The notes beneath the pieces were generated by a model that saw only the letters and a program-made list of their open reading frames with translations, was not told the DNA's origin and ran no database searches. A program made the position numbers and the translations under genes. A DNA stretch of 55,539 nt from assembly GCA_025358485.1 (NCBI GenBank), contig JANYJJ010000204.1:1-55539 (forward strand), in the 5' to 3' direction. Source of the DNA: Burkholderiales bacterium. Its GTDB lineage: Bacteria > Pseudomonadota > Gammaproteobacteria > Burkholderiales > Burkholderiaceae_C. Shown here one piece after another: positions 17,438 through 27,810 of the stretch; the stretch's first letter is position 1, and the number at the start of each line of letters is the position of its first letter.

Positions 17438-17487
17438 CCCCCGTTCGGACTGAAGTGTCGAAGGCTCGGTGGACTTCACGATACGAC
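17438..17487 (+). repeat. Degenerate copy of the CCGTTCG-type intergenic repeat
   Basis: The sequence starting CCGTTCGGACTGAAGTGTCG and continuing through AAGGC and GGACTTC aligns with the repeats at 41064 and 41214 (CCGTTCGCCCTGAGGTATCG ... AAGGG ... GGACTTCGGGACGG) with several substitutions. It looks like a decayed member. Confidence 0.45.
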
Positions 17488-17625
17488 TTGCTGCCAATGG
17501 TTCATGACGAAGCGCAGGGTCGTCGTGCGGTCTGTCTGACCTATATGCATTCCGTCGCATTCACCGCGTGTGTTCGCCCCCAAATCGGCACACTGAATTT
17601 TTCGCAATTTCTTGAAACTGCCGTC

Positions 17626-18426
17626 ATGCCTCAATCCGCCTCACTGTTCTTTTTTCCCGCCGCAGCGCGTCTGGGCGTTGTGCTTCTTTTCGCCGCCTGC
17701 ACCCAAGCTGTCGCGGTGGCTGAAGACGGGTCGTGGCTGTCGCGCCTTTTCGGGCCAAGCACCGTCGGCTCGGGCAACATCAAGTCTGAAAGCCGCGTCG
17801 CCACAGGCTTTCAAGAAATTGCAGTGGGCGGGTCGATGAAGGTGCTGCTGCGTCAAAGTGGCCGCGAAGGCGTGGAAATCAGCGCCGATGAAAACGTGCT
17901 GCCACTGATTGAAACGCGCGTCAGCAACGGCACGCTGTACATCGGAACAAAACGCAATGCTGCATACACATCGCGCAACCCGGTGGTGGTGACGGTGGAC
18001 TTCATAGCGTTTAAGGGCCTGTCGCTGGGCGGCTCAGCCACCATCACCGGATTCGGCATCAAAGGCAGCAACTTGAGCGTCAACATCGGCGGCTCGGGCA
18101 GTGTGAAGTTGACCGATGTGCAGCTCAGCGCCTTGGACGTTTCCATCGGCGGCAGCGGCAGTTTTGCCGCCACGGGACGCAGTCCCAAGCTCAGCGCGAG
18201 CGTGGGCGGAAGCGGCGGCGTGTTGACCGAACAACTCAACGCCGACGATGTGTCGGTGTCGGTGGCTGGCAGCGGCGGCGCGGTGGTCAGGGCCAACCGC
18301 ACGCTGGATGTGTCGGTGGCAGGCAGTGGTGATGTGGTTTACAGCGGTGACGCGGTGGCGAAGACTTCCAGGGCTGGCAGCGGAACTGTCACCAAGCTGA
18401 TGTCGAGGGTTGATGTCGAGCGCTGA
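17626..18426 (+). CDS. Exported DUF2807 (GIN-domain) protein
   Basis: A 266-residue protein. The N terminus MPQSASLFFFPAAARLGVVLLFAAC is a signal sequence ending in a possible lipobox (LFAAC); alternatively it is cleaved at AVAVA-ED. The rest is a right-handed beta-helix-like domain with repeated GGSG/GSGS turns (LGGSATITGFG, IGGSGSVKL, IGGSGSFAA, VGGSGGVLT, VAGSGGAVV, VAGSGDVVY), the hallmark of the DUF2807 putative adhesin-head family. FQEIAVGGSMKVLLRQSG is the typical domain opening. The start at 17626 is set by the signal peptide. It is probably cell-envelope attached; its function is not established. The azlC start follows within a few bases. Confidence 0.8.
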   Translation: MPQSASLFFFPAAARLGVVLLFAACTQAVAVAEDGSWLSRLFGPSTVGSGNIKSESRVATGFQEIAVGGSMKVLLRQSGREGVEISADENVLPLIETRVSNGTLYIGTKRNAAYTSRNPVVVTVDFIAFKGLSLGGSATITGFGIKGSNLSVNIGGSGSVKLTDVQLSALDVSIGGSGSFAATGRSPKLSASVGGSGGVLTEQLNADDVSVSVAGSGGAVVRANRTLDVSVAGSGDVVYSGDAVAKTSRAGSGTVTKLMSRVDVER

Positions 18427-18439
18427 TGTTGTCTTAAAA

Positions 18440-19246
18440 ATGGCGCGCGACAATGCGTGCATGCAATCACTTTTCAACGCTTGGCGTCATCCTCAATTTC
18501 GCGTCGGCATGGCGGAAATGTCATCGGTCAGCCTGGGCATCGCGGCTTGGGGTTTGGTGACTGGGGTGGCCATGGTCAAAGCCGGTTTGAGTGTGCCGGT
18601 GGCGCTGCTGATGACCTTCACCGTGTTCGCGGGCAGCGCGCAGTTGGCGGCCCTGCCCTTGATGGCGGTGGGCGCGCCGATCTGGGTCATCTGGGCGACT
18701 GCGTTTTGCGTGAATTTGCGCTTTGTGATCTTCAGCGCGCAGTGGCGGCCGTTCTTCATGCGCTATCCGCTGAAACAACGTTTGCTGTTGGGCTATGTCA
18801 GCGCCGACCTCAGCTACGTGCTGTTCATGAAGCGCTACCAAACCCCCAGCGCGGACGATGGACAGATCGAATACTTCCTCGGTGGCACTTCGCTCAACTG
18901 GTGCGCTTGGCAAATTCCGTCGGTCATCGGCATCTTCTTAGCCGACCGCATTCCCACCGATTGGGGTTTGGGCTTTGCGGGCGTGCTGGCACTGCTGGGC
19001 TTGATTTATTCCTTGCTGTCTGACAAAGCCACCGCGTTGGCGGCGGTGGTGGCGGGTGCAGCAGCCGTTGCTGCCTTTGCATTGCCGTTTCGGCTGCACA
19101 TCGTGGTGGCGATTGCGGCGGCGGTGTGTGTGGGTTTGATGATTGACGGATCGGGCGGCGCGGGCCGACGCGTGCGTGATGCGTTGGCGCGCGCAGGTGA
19201 CCCGGCTGCGGGCAACAAGACCAGCAAAGAGGCACTGTCGGCATGA
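18440..19246 (+). CDS. azlC: AzlC family branched-chain amino acid exporter, large subunit
   Basis: A 268-residue integral membrane protein with family segments GIAAWGLVTGVAMVKAGLS, FTVFAGSAQLAALPL and FVIFSAQWRPFF, and several membrane helices to the end. AzlC works with the small protein AzlD, whose gene overlaps its stop codon. The pair exports branched-chain amino acids or analogues. ATG 18440 is used; ATG 18461 (MQSLFNAWRHPQF) is equally possible and neither has a clear ribosome site. The gene begins just after the DUF2807 stop codon. Confidence 0.88.
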   Translation: MARDNACMQSLFNAWRHPQFRVGMAEMSSVSLGIAAWGLVTGVAMVKAGLSVPVALLMTFTVFAGSAQLAALPLMAVGAPIWVIWATAFCVNLRFVIFSAQWRPFFMRYPLKQRLLLGYVSADLSYVLFMKRYQTPSADDGQIEYFLGGTSLNWCAWQIPSVIGIFLADRIPTDWGLGFAGVLALLGLIYSLLSDKATALAAVVAGAAAVAAFALPFRLHIVVAIAAAVCVGLMIDGSGGAGRRVRDALARAGDPAAGNKTSKEALSA

Positions 19247-19572
19247 GCAACTTGGAAGCCATCATCACCATCCTCGGCTTGGCCGTGATCACGGTGGTCA
19301 CGCGCTCATTCTTCTTGTTTTCATCGCGTGAACTGGTGCTGCCCGATTGGGTGCAGCGCGGTTTGCGTTACGCGCCTTTGGCTGCGTTGGCGGCCGTGGT
19401 GGTGCCCGAGGTGGTGATGACGCAGGGCCACTTGATCGGCACGTGGCAAGACGCGCGCTTGTTCGCGGTGCTCGCTGCCACGGCCTACTTTTTTTGGAAG
19501 CGCGGCATCTTGGGCACCATCGTTTGCGGCATGGTGGTGTTGGTACCGCTGAAGCTGGGTTTGGGTTGGTGA
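19243..19572 (+). CDS. azlD: AzlD family branched-chain amino acid exporter, small subunit
   Basis: A 109-residue membrane protein with three to four helices and the family segments VITVVTRSFFLF and GLRYAPLAALAAVVVPEV. Its ATG overlaps the azlC stop (ATGA), so translation is coupled and the two subunits are made together. Confidence 0.88.
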   Translation: MSNLEAIITILGLAVITVVTRSFFLFSSRELVLPDWVQRGLRYAPLAALAAVVVPEVVMTQGHLIGTWQDARLFAVLAATAYFFWKRGILGTIVCGMVVLVPLKLGLGW

Positions 19573-19641
19573 GCGACTGAAACCTAGCGGTAACTTTTTA
19601 AGCCATCGCGTCCCTAAAATTTCCCAAACAACTCGCCTCCC

Positions 19642-20847
19642 ATGAACGTCATTCGCTTCCAAGACCTCGCTGCCTCAGGACAACTCAAGGGCAAGCGCGT
19701 TTTTATACGCGCTGACCTGAACGTGCCGCTGGATGCGTCGGGTGCCATCACCGAGGACACCCGCATCCGTGCCTCCATTCCGTGCATCCGCATGGCCGTG
19801 CAGGCCGGAGCTTCTGTGATGGTCACGTCGCATTTGGGCCGCCCCACCGAAGGCGAATTCAAGCCCGAAGATTCGCTGGCACCCGTGGCCAAGCGCATGT
19901 CGGAATTGATGGGTTTTGAGGTGCCGCTCATCGCCAACTGGGTTGACGGTGTGAAGGTGCCGCCCGGCCACGTGGTGATGCTGGAGAACTGCCGCGTCAA
20001 CAAGGGCGAGAAGAAAAACGACGAAGCCTTGTCGCGTAAATTGGCGGCACTTTGCGACGTGTTTGTGAACGACGCGTTCGGCACTGCGCACCGCGCCGAA
20101 GCGACCACCTACGGCATCTCGCAATACGCCAAAGTGGCCTGTGCCGGGCCGTTGTTGGCCGCTGAGATTGACGCCATCACCGAGGCCTTGGCCAGCCCGA
20201 AACGGCCGCTGGTGGCCATCGTGGCGGGCAGCAAGGTCAGCACCAAACTTACCATTTTGAAAGCCTTGGCGGGCAAGGTCGATCAACTCATTGTGGGCGG
20301 CGGCATTGCCAACACCTTCCTGCTGGCGGCGGGTTTACCCATAGGCAAATCATTGGCCGAGGCCGATTTGTTGGATGAAGCCAAAGCGGTCATCGAGTTG
20401 ATGAAACAACGCGGCGCGGCCGTGCCGATTCCGGTGGATGTCGTCACCGCCAAGGCCTTCTCAGCCGACGCAGTCGCCACCGTGAAAGCCGCCACCGATG
20501 TGGCTGCCGACGATTTGATCTTGGACATTGGCCCGAAGACGGCTGCCCTGCTGGCCGAGCAACTCAAGGCCGCTGGCACCATCGTGTGGAACGGCCCGGT
20601 GGGCGTTTTTGAGTTTGATGCGTTCTCGCACGGCACCGAAACCATTGCCCGCGCCATCGCCGCTTCCAGCGCTTTCAGCATTGCCGGAGGCGGCGACACG
20701 CTGGCCGCGATTGCCAAGTACGGTATCGAAAAAGACGTGGGCTACATCTCTACCGGCGGCGGCGCGTTCTTGGAAATTTTGGAGGGCAAAACCTTGCCCG
20801 CCATTGAGATTCTTCAGCGCCGTGCTGAAGCGTCGGCATCCACTTAA
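19642..20847 (+). CDS. pgk: Phosphoglycerate kinase
   Basis: A 401-residue phosphoglycerate kinase with the signature [12 protein letters not shown], the basic-patch motif [22 protein letters not shown], the adenine-nucleotide loop [10 protein letters not shown] and the C-terminal GGGDTLAA. It makes ATP and 3-phosphoglycerate from 1,3-bisphosphoglycerate and runs in reverse in gluconeogenesis. TAAAAT at about 19614-19619 could be its -10. It is followed 25 bp later by pyk, a cluster of lower-glycolysis genes. Confidence 0.97.
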   Translation: MNVIRFQDLAASGQLKGKRVFIRADLNVPLDASGAITEDTRIRASIPCIRMAVQAGASVMVTSHLGRPTEGEFKPEDSLAPVAKRMSELMGFEVPLIANWVDGVKVPPGHVVMLENCRVNKGEKKNDEALSRKLAALCDVFVNDAFGTAHRAEATTYGISQYAKVACAGPLLAAEIDAITEALASPKRPLVAIVAGSKVSTKLTILKALAGKVDQLIVGGGIANTFLLAAGLPIGKSLAEADLLDEAKAVIELMKQRGAAVPIPVDVVTAKAFSADAVATVKAATDVAADDLILDIGPKTAALLAEQLKAAGTIVWNGPVGVFEFDAFSHGTETIARAIAASSAFSIAGGGDTLAAIAKYGIEKDVGYISTGGGAFLEILEGKTLPAIEILQRRAEASAST

Positions 20848-20872
20848 ACGGTTAACTTCGGAGTCCTGACCC

Positions 20873-22303
20873 ATGCCTCGTGCCACCAAAATCGTAGCCA
20901 CCCTCGGCCCTGCTTCCAGCTCACCTGAAGTGCTGGGTCGCATGATTCGAGCGGGCGTGGATGTGGTGCGGCTGAACTTCTCGCACGGCACGGCGCAAGA
21001 CCACATCGACCGCGCGACGATGGTGCGCGATGTGGCGCGCGCGCAAGGCAAAGAAGTCGCCATCATGGCCGATCTGCAAGGCCCAAAAATTCGCGTTGGC
21101 AAGTTTGAAGGCGGCAAGATCATGTTGGTGACGGGCCAGCAGTTTGTGCTGGACGGCGGCTCGTCTGAGCTGGGCACCAACGAGCGTGTGGGCCTGGACT
21201 ACAAAGAGCTGCCACGCGACGTGAAACCCGGCGACACCTTGCTGCTGAACGACGGCTTGTTGGAGCTGACGGTGGACGCGGTGCGCGGCGAGCAAGTGCA
21301 CACCACGGTGGTGGTGGGCGGCGAGCTCAGCAACAACAAAGGCATCAACAAGTCCGGTGGCGGCTTGACGGCGCCAGCCCTCACGTCGAAAGACATGGAG
21401 GACATCAAGACCGCGATGAGCTTTCAGTGCGAGTACTTGGCGGTGAGTTTCCCGAAAAACGCCACTGACATGGAAATGGCGCGACAACTGGCCAACGTGG
21501 CCGGGGAGCCCTGGAAACACAAGCCCGCGTTGATCGCAAAAATCGAGCGCAGTGAAGCGATTCCGGCGCTGGAAAGCATCTTGAAGGCCAGCGACGGCAT
21601 CATGGTGGCGCGCGGCGATTTGGCGGTGGAAGTGGGTGCGGCCACGGTGCCCGCTCTGCAAAAACGCATGATCAAAATGGCGCGCGAAATGGACCGCATC
21701 GTCATCACTGCCACGCAAATGATGGAGTCGATGATCGTCAACCCGGTGCCCACGCGCGCCGAGGTGAGCGACGTGGCGAACGCGGTGCTCGACGGCACCG
21801 ACGCCGTGATGTTGAGCGCCGAAACGGCGGCGGGCAAGTACCCGGTTGAGACGGTGCAAATGATGTCGACCATTTGCTTGGAAGCCGAACGCGCCGAAGA
21901 GATTTCGCTCGATGCCAGCTTCACCAACAAAACCTTCGGCCGCATCGACCAGTCCATCGCCATGGCTGCGCTGTTCACCGCCTACCACTTGGGTTGCAAA
22001 GCCATCTTGGCGCTGACCGAGTCGGGCTCGTCGGCGCTGTGGATGAGCCGTCACAAAATTCATGTGCCGATTTACGGCCTGACGTCCAAGGTGTTCAGCC
22101 AACGCAAGATGGCGCTGTATCGCAATGTGCTCCCGCTGTTGATGCCTAACTTCACCGACCGCGACGAGGCACTGAAGCACGCCGAAACACTGCTGGTTGA
22201 GTTGGGGGTGCTCAAGCCCGGCGACACCTACGCCATCACCTGCGGCGAGCCCATGGGCTACCCGGGCGGCACCAACATGCTGAAGGTTTGTCGGGTCGGA
22301 TGA
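20873..22303 (+). CDS. pyk: Pyruvate kinase
   Basis: A 476-residue pyruvate kinase: TKIVATLGPASS at the N terminus, RLNFSHGT, MADLQGPKIRVG, the active-site segment ALIAKIERSEAI, MVARGDLAVE and ITATQMMESMI. The C-terminal effector domain is present. It transfers phosphate from phosphoenolpyruvate to ADP. GGAG at about 20862 precedes the ATG. Its stop overlaps the ilvA start. Confidence 0.97.
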   Translation: MPRATKIVATLGPASSSPEVLGRMIRAGVDVVRLNFSHGTAQDHIDRATMVRDVARAQGKEVAIMADLQGPKIRVGKFEGGKIMLVTGQQFVLDGGSSELGTNERVGLDYKELPRDVKPGDTLLLNDGLLELTVDAVRGEQVHTTVVVGGELSNNKGINKSGGGLTAPALTSKDMEDIKTAMSFQCEYLAVSFPKNATDMEMARQLANVAGEPWKHKPALIAKIERSEAIPALESILKASDGIMVARGDLAVEVGAATVPALQKRMIKMAREMDRIVITATQMMESMIVNPVPTRAEVSDVANAVLDGTDAVMLSAETAAGKYPVETVQMMSTICLEAERAEEISLDASFTNKTFGRIDQSIAMAALFTAYHLGCKAILALTESGSSALWMSRHKIHVPIYGLTSKVFSQRKMALYRNVLPLLMPNFTDRDEALKHAETLLVELGVLKPGDTYAITCGEPMGYPGGTNMLKVCRVG

Positions 22304-23547
22304 AGGAATTGACAACCGCAACGCCGCCTGTCGGCTTGACGCTGGCCGACATCCAAACGGCCGCAACGCGTTTGCAGGGCCACTTGCAAGACACGCCGTG
22401 CTTGCAGTCAAAAACGCTCACAGCCATCGCCGGTTGCGATGTGTTTTTGAAGTTCGAGAACTTGCAGTTCACCGCGTCTTTCAAAGAGCGCGGTGCCTTG
22501 AACAAAATTGCCCAGCTCACGCCTGAGCAGTGCGCCCGCGGCGTGTTGGCTGTGTCGGCCGGCAACCATGCGCAGGGCGTGGCCTATCACGCGCAGCGGC
22601 TGGGCATACCGGCCACCATCGTGATGCCGCGTTTTGCGTCCACCGTGAAGGTGCAAAGCACCCGCCGCTTCGGTGCCACCGTGGTCTTGCAAGGCGACAC
22701 CTTTGACGATGCGCGTGCCCACGGTTTGCAAATGGCACAGGAGCTGGGCCTGACGGTGATCCATCCGTTTGACGACCTCGCAGTGGCTGCTGGGCAGGGC
22801 ACCGTGGCGCTGGAAATGTTGCGCCAACAGCCGAGCATCGACACGTTGGTGATCGCAGTGGGCGGCGGCGGTTTGATCAGCGGCATGGCCACGGCGGCCA
22901 AGGCCATCAAGCCCAACATCGAAGTCATCGGCGTGCAGACCGAGCGCTTTCCTGCGGCATGGAATGCGGTGCACGGCCAACAGCGCGAGATCGGCAGCGT
23001 GACGATTGCAGACGGCATCGGCGTGAAGAGCCCCGGCGAGTTGACCTTGCCCATCATCAAGCGGCTGGTGACCGACATGCTGCTGGTGGGCGAAGATGAA
23101 ATCGAACAAGCGATTTTGATGTTGCTGGAGATCGAGAAAACCGTGGTCGAAGGCGCAGGCGCGGTCGGTCTGGCGGCGCTGATGCAGCAGAGCATGAAGC
23201 ACAGCGACCGCTTCAAAGGCCGCAAGGTCGGTTTGGTTTTGTGCGGCGGCAACATCGAGCCGCTGATGCTGGCCGAAATCATCGAACGCGGCATGGTCAA
23301 GTCGGGTCGCTTGGCGCGCCTGCGCTTTGATGTGCGCGACGTGCCCGGTGCGCTGGCCAATGTGGCCACGCTGCTCGGCCAGTTGGGGGCCAACATCGAC
23401 GAAGTGCAGCACCAACGCGCCTTCAGCACGCTGTCGGTTGAGCGGGTGCAAATGGACGTGGTGGTGCACACGCGCGGCGCGGCTCACATTGAAGAAATAC
23501 TGGCCGCCATGCGCGTGCAGGATTACCGCGTCGAACGCGTGGGCTGA
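22300..23547 (+). CDS. ilvA: Threonine ammonia-lyase (threonine dehydratase) with C-terminal ACT domain
   Basis: A 415-residue PLP enzyme. Lys62 in FTASFKERGALNK is the cofactor lysine; AVSAGNHAQGVAYH and the glycine loop VGGGGLISG complete the fold. Residues from about 335 (RLRFDVRDVPGALANVATLLGQLGANIDEV) form a single ACT domain, the layout of the shorter, often catabolic-type, threonine dehydratases rather than the 500-residue biosynthetic form with two ACT-like domains. It makes 2-oxobutanoate from threonine. The ATG overlaps the pyk stop (ATGA); a TTG at 22288 is discounted. Confidence 0.92.
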   Translation: MKELTTATPPVGLTLADIQTAATRLQGHLQDTPCLQSKTLTAIAGCDVFLKFENLQFTASFKERGALNKIAQLTPEQCARGVLAVSAGNHAQGVAYHAQRLGIPATIVMPRFASTVKVQSTRRFGATVVLQGDTFDDARAHGLQMAQELGLTVIHPFDDLAVAAGQGTVALEMLRQQPSIDTLVIAVGGGGLISGMATAAKAIKPNIEVIGVQTERFPAAWNAVHGQQREIGSVTIADGIGVKSPGELTLPIIKRLVTDMLLVGEDEIEQAILMLLEIEKTVVEGAGAVGLAALMQQSMKHSDRFKGRKVGLVLCGGNIEPLMLAEIIERGMVKSGRLARLRFDVRDVPGALANVATLLGQLGANIDEVQHQRAFSTLSVERVQMDVVVHTRGAAHIEEILAAMRVQDYRVERVG

Positions 23548-23679
23548 GGAATTTGAACGCCGCGTGATGGCGGCCGTGCGCTACAGGCTCGGTAAACTGG
23601 AGGCAGTTACTGCGCGGTTACAGGGCGGTTGCAGAGCCTCCTCTTGCCGATCATCCTTTTCAAACTCTAGGACCTCACC

Positions 23680-24744
23680 ATGCCACTCGTTTCCATGCGC
23701 CAGTTGTTGGACCACGCCGCCGAACACCAATACGGCATACCGGCGTTCAACGTCAACAACCTGGAGCAGGTTCAAGCCGTGATGACGGCCGCGGACGAAA
23801 TCGGAGCGCCGGTGATTTTGCAAGCCAGCGCCGGTGCCCGCAAATACGCCGGTGAAGCCTTCATCAAGCACTTGATTCAAGCGGCCGTTGAAACCTGGCC
23901 GCACATTCCGCTGGTCATGCACCAAGACCACGGCCAAAGCCCTGACGTGTGCCAAGGCGCGATCAACCTGGGCTTCAGCTCGGTGATGATGGACGGCTCC
24001 TTGCAAGCCGACGGCAAAACCATCGCCAGCTTTGACTACAACGTTGACGTGACCCGCAAGGTGGTCGAGATGGCGCACCGCTTGGGCGTGACGGTGGAAG
24101 GCGAACTGGGTTGCTTGGGTTCACTCGAAACCATGAAGGGCGACAAAGAAGACGGGCACGGCACCGAAGCCACCATGACCATGGACCAGTTGCTGACCGA
24201 CCCGGAAGAAGCAGCCGAATTCGTCAAACGCACCCACTGCGACGCATTGGCCATCGCCATCGGCACCAGCCACGGTGCCTACAAATTCACCCGCAAACCC
24301 ACCGGCGATATTTTGGCCATCAGCCGCATCAAAGAAATTCACAAGCGCATTCCCAACACCCACTTGGTGATGCACGGCAGCTCCAGCGTGCCGCAAGACT
24401 TGCTGGCGGTGATCCGTGAATTCGGCGGCGCGATGAAAGAAACCTACGGCGTGCCGGTGAGCGAGATTCAAGAAGCCATCAAATTCGGCGTGCGCAAAAT
24501 CAACATCGACACCGATGTGCGTTTGGCCATGACCGCCGCCATTCGCCAGTACATGGCGCAAAACCCCGACAAGTTCGACCCGCGTGACTACCTGAAGCCC
24601 GCGCGCGAAGCCGCCAAAAAAATCTGCAAACAGCGCTACCAGGAATTCAACTGCGAAGGCCAAGCCGCCAAGATCAAACCGCTGAGCTTGGTGCAAGTGG
24701 CGCAGCGTTACGCGGCAGGTGAACTCGCTCCCACTGTGGTCTGA
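23680..24744 (+). CDS. fba: Class II fructose-bisphosphate aldolase
   Basis: A 354-residue class II aldolase of the Calvin-cycle-type subgroup: [13 protein letters not shown], the zinc-binding [46 protein letters not shown] and [13 protein letters not shown]. It splits fructose 1,6-bisphosphate in glycolysis or makes it in gluconeogenesis. The ATG at 23680 is 133 bp after ilvA. It precedes purC by 10 bp, an arrangement common in betaproteobacteria. Confidence 0.96.
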   Translation: MPLVSMRQLLDHAAEHQYGIPAFNVNNLEQVQAVMTAADEIGAPVILQASAGARKYAGEAFIKHLIQAAVETWPHIPLVMHQDHGQSPDVCQGAINLGFSSVMMDGSLQADGKTIASFDYNVDVTRKVVEMAHRLGVTVEGELGCLGSLETMKGDKEDGHGTEATMTMDQLLTDPEEAAEFVKRTHCDALAIAIGTSHGAYKFTRKPTGDILAISRIKEIHKRIPNTHLVMHGSSSVPQDLLAVIREFGGAMKETYGVPVSEIQEAIKFGVRKINIDTDVRLAMTAAIRQYMAQNPDKFDPRDYLKPAREAAKKICKQRYQEFNCEGQAAKIKPLSLVQVAQRYAAGELAPTVV

Positions 24745-24754
24745 ACTTTCCCTT

Positions 24755-25657
24755 ATGACATCTGCTGCGCCCCTGCTAGAAAGCCAAATCACCTCATTGC
24801 CCTTGCTTGCGCGCGGCAAGGTGCGTGACAACTACGCGGTCGGCAGTGACCGTTTGTTGATGGTGGCCAGTGACCGCCTCAGCGCCTTCGATGTGGTGCT
24901 GGGCGAGCCGATTCCAGGCAAGGGCGAGTTGCTCACGCAGATGGCTTTGTTTTGGTTTGCCAAGCTGAGTCACATCGTGCCCAACCATTTGACGGGCGAT
25001 GACCCGCTCAGCGTGGTCACGGCTTCTGAACGCGAGCAAGTGCGCGGCCGCTCGATGTTGGTCAAGCGCCTGAAACCTTTGCCGGTCGAGGCCGTGGTGC
25101 GTGGCTATTTGGCGGGCAGCGGTTGGCAGGAATACCAAAAAAATCAAGCGGTGTGCGGCGTGCCCTTGCCGCCCGGTTTGAAAAACGCCAGTCGCCTGAC
25201 CGAGCCCATCTTCACGCCCGCCACCAAGGCGGCCATGGGCGACCACGACGAGAACATCAGCTTCGCGCAAATGAGCGACATCATCGGCGCGCCGCTGGCC
25301 GGGCAAGTGCGCGAGGTGTCGATTGAGCTTTATCAAGAAGCGGCAGCGTTTGCGCTGACCAAGGGCATCGTCATCGCCGACACCAAATTTGAGTTTGGCC
25401 TCGACGCCGATGGCACGTTGACGTTGATGGACGAAGTGCTGACGCCCGATTCATCGCGCTTTTGGCCGCTGGACAGTTGGGTTGTGGGAGCCAACCCAGC
25501 CAGCTACGACAAGCAGTTTGTGCGTGACTGGCTGGAGCAAGTGCGCATCGACGGTCAACCCTGGAACAAACAAGCGCCTGCGCCCGCCCTGCCTGCCGAC
25601 GTGGCGCTGAAAACTGCCGCCAGATACCGCGAAGCTTTGCAGCGTTTGACGGCATGA
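24755..25657 (+). CDS. purC: Phosphoribosylaminoimidazole-succinocarboxamide synthase
   Basis: A 300-residue SAICAR synthase of the longer bacterial type: [67 protein letters not shown]. It joins aspartate to CAIR in purine synthesis. ATG 24755 is chosen because it gives the normal N terminus and starts ten bases after fba. Its stop overlaps the next gene. Confidence 0.96.
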   Translation: MTSAAPLLESQITSLPLLARGKVRDNYAVGSDRLLMVASDRLSAFDVVLGEPIPGKGELLTQMALFWFAKLSHIVPNHLTGDDPLSVVTASEREQVRGRSMLVKRLKPLPVEAVVRGYLAGSGWQEYQKNQAVCGVPLPPGLKNASRLTEPIFTPATKAAMGDHDENISFAQMSDIIGAPLAGQVREVSIELYQEAAAFALTKGIVIADTKFEFGLDADGTLTLMDEVLTPDSSRFWPLDSWVVGANPASYDKQFVRDWLEQVRIDGQPWNKQAPAPALPADVALKTAARYREALQRLTA

Positions 25658-26775
25658 CGTCTGCCAGCCCGTCACCGCAAGCGTCGCGTTTGTTGGAGCG
25701 CTTGGACGCGCAGATCGCACGTGACCCCGAGTCGCTTGACGCCAGTTGTGCGCGGGCTGAACGTGCCTGCTATCTGGCGCGTCAAGGGCATATTGATGCG
25801 GCCGGCATCGAGCTGGACGCGCTGCGTTTGCGCTACGAATCGCGCACTCACCCTGCCATCAGCGTTTGGCTCAGTCTGGCCGATGGTTTGGTGAGCCATT
25901 TCACTAATATGGGTGGGCTCGCGCGCGACAAAATGCGCCGCGCGCATGCGCTCAGTGCCGCCAGCCGTTTGATGCCGTTGCATGCGCTGAGCGCAGCCTG
26001 GCTTGCGCACATGGACGACACGCGGATGGACGTTGACTCCATGGCGCGTCATCTGAGTCAAGCCCTGCTCCTCGCACACGCCGATCACCACGCGGCGCGC
26101 TCGCGTGGCAATTTGGTGGCCGCGCAAGCCCTGCACTTGGCGGGTCGTTTGGACTTGGCCATGCCTTGGTACCAGCGCGCTCGAGCGCACGCGAATGCCG
26201 AAGGCGATGACGCCACCATCAGCGCCATCATGTTCAACATGGCGTCGATACGCGCAAGCAACTTGCGCCAAGTCGCGCTGACAGGCCAGGGCAACGCCAT
26301 GGAGGGCATTTACGCCTTGATGAGTGCCGACGCGACGTCCAGCTTTGATGTGCGAATTGGTGCTTCCAGCGCCATGCCTTTGATGCCCTTGTTGCGCGCG
26401 CAAATTTTGTCGTTGCAGGCAGACGCTGCGGGAGCCTTGGCGGCATATGAGGCGCACTTGGACGGCGCGCATGGCTTGTCACGCATGCACTGCGCCAACT
26501 TGGCCGAACAAGCATGGTGTCGCAGTCAAATGGGTCAACACGACGCTGCGCGGGCAGATGCGCTGGCCGCCGAAGCCAGCGTGGGCAGCGACACCCAATT
26601 GGACGACCGGGCCGCCACCCACAGCCGCTGCGCGCAAGTGTTTGCAGCGCTTGGCGACACCGCGCAAGCGCAGCGTCACAGCGAGCTGGCTGCGCCTTTG
26701 TGGAATGACTACCGCGCCTTGCAACAGCGCGTGATTGATGCGCTCAGCCGACTGGGACCGAGCGGCCCGCTGTGA
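25654..26775 (+). CDS. TPR-like helical repeat protein, function unknown
   Basis: A 373-residue Ala-rich, almost wholly helical protein. Repeated helix pairs such as [49 protein letters not shown] and [11 protein letters not shown] are of tetratricopeptide type; there is no signal peptide, membrane segment or catalytic motif. Its ATG overlaps the purC stop (ATGA), so it is translationally coupled to purC, but no link to purine synthesis can be inferred from the sequence itself. It converges on cnoX. Confidence 0.6.
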   Translation: MTSASPSPQASRLLERLDAQIARDPESLDASCARAERACYLARQGHIDAAGIELDALRLRYESRTHPAISVWLSLADGLVSHFTNMGGLARDKMRRAHALSAASRLMPLHALSAAWLAHMDDTRMDVDSMARHLSQALLLAHADHHAARSRGNLVAAQALHLAGRLDLAMPWYQRARAHANAEGDDATISAIMFNMASIRASNLRQVALTGQGNAMEGIYALMSADATSSFDVRIGASSAMPLMPLLRAQILSLQADAAGALAAYEAHLDGAHGLSRMHCANLAEQAWCRSQMGQHDAARADALAAEASVGSDTQLDDRAATHSRCAQVFAALGDTAQAQRHSELAAPLWNDYRALQQRVIDALSRLGPSGPL

Positions 26776-26787
26776 ACTCCCGAAAGC

Positions 26788-27732
26788 TCAAAACAACGCC
26801 ATGCTCAATTTGCGCCGATAGGAATCAACCACCGGGTCTGACGGCGCGGTGTTGATTTTTCCGGCCAACTCCAGCGTGCCTTTGGATGCCGCAGGGTCAG
26901 GTTTGGTGGCTTTGACGGGCACAGGCGCAGGCTTGGTCATCAGCTCCAATATGGCCACGTAGTTTTTTCGAGCCAACTGGGCGTTCCACTCTTTGTCGCG
27001 CATCACGATTTCAAGCAGCTCGTCCATGGCCTGCGTCAAGCGTTGCGCAGCGAAGTGGCTTTGGGCCAGTTTGAAACGGGCTTCGAAATCGCGCTTGTTG
27101 GTGGCAAGGGCCGCGCTCAACGCGTCAACGTCCATCGGCATGGCTTCCAAAGCGGCCAGCCAATGGCCACAGGCCGTCAAGCGTGCATCGGGCACCACTT
27201 TGTTGGCCACCGGATCAAAGGCGCGGCGCGCCTCGGCCGCCCTGCCTTGCGACAACAAGGCGCGCAAATAATCGTTGCGCGCCGCGTCGTCGGCGGGGTT
27301 GATGGCCACGGCTTCTTGCAACTTTTCCAAGGCGCTTGCCGGGTCGTCTTCGGTGGTTTCCTCGACTTCTTCTTCAGCTTCCACTTCTTCGGCCGCAGCA
27401 ACGTGCTTGTCCAAAAACTCGCGAATTTGAGCTTCAGGCAGGGCACCCACGAAGCCGTCCACTGGCTGGCCATCTTTGAACATCACGCAGAACGGAATGC
27501 TGCGCACGCCGAACATTTCTGACAACTGACCCGAGATTTCGCCTTGCTCATCGGCATTGAGTTTGGCGAGCTTGAAGCGGCCGGCGTAAGCGGCCTCCAG
27601 CGTCTCAAGCACCGGCCCCAAGGCTTTGCATGGGCCGCACCACGGTGCCCAAATGTCGAGCAACACGGGCTGGGCCATCGACGCTTGGATCAAGTCGGAT
27701 TCAAAGTTTTGCAAGGAAATGTCTGTTGTCAT
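26788..27732 (-). CDS. cnoX: Thioredoxin-TPR chaperone CnoX/YbbN
   Basis: A 314-residue protein: an N-terminal thioredoxin domain (residues 1-110) with a full WCGPC active site (Cys32, Cys35) and the cis-proline region RSIPFCVMF, an acidic linker (EEVEAEEEVEETTEDD), then TPR-like repeats to the C terminus. This is the CnoX (YbbN) layout, a chaperedoxin that holds unfolded proteins under hypochlorous-acid stress. Unlike the Escherichia coli protein, which lacks the first active-site Cys, this one keeps both and could be redox-active. It is divergent from purE. Confidence 0.9.
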   Translation of the reverse strand: MTTDISLQNFESDLIQASMAQPVLLDIWAPWCGPCKALGPVLETLEAAYAGRFKLAKLNADEQGEISGQLSEMFGVRSIPFCVMFKDGQPVDGFVGALPEAQIREFLDKHVAAAEEVEAEEEVEETTEDDPASALEKLQEAVAINPADDAARNDYLRALLSQGRAAEARRAFDPVANKVVPDARLTACGHWLAALEAMPMDVDALSAALATNKRDFEARFKLAQSHFAAQRLTQAMDELLEIVMRDKEWNAQLARKNYVAILELMTKPAPVPVKATKPDPAASKGTLELAGKINTAPSDPVVDSYRRKLSMALF

Positions 27733-27804
27733 CGGGCTTCTTTGTTCGTGTTTGGTCGTGTTTAGCGATGTGCGGGTGGCCCCAGAAGGTGACGCCGTGC
27801 CACC

Positions 27805-27810
27805 TACAAT
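27805..27810 (+). promoter_or_regulatory. Candidate -10 hexamer upstream of purE
   Basis: TACAAT lies 30 bp before the purE ATG, in the context TACAATTCAAGGCTT that is nearly identical to the one before yajC. No good -35 is visible at standard distance. Confidence 0.3.

Noticed and set aside
16946..17625. Possible degraded gene or mobile element in the 680-bp katA/DUF2807 gap
   Set aside because: Short frames on both strands lack motifs; apart from the OxyR-like site, heptamer repeat and a decayed palindromic repeat nothing could be supported.
20921..22411. A 496-codon open frame on the minus strand opposite pyk
   Set aside because: His/Gln/Arg-rich translation with no family motif; a shadow of the well-supported pyk reading frame in G+C-rich DNA.
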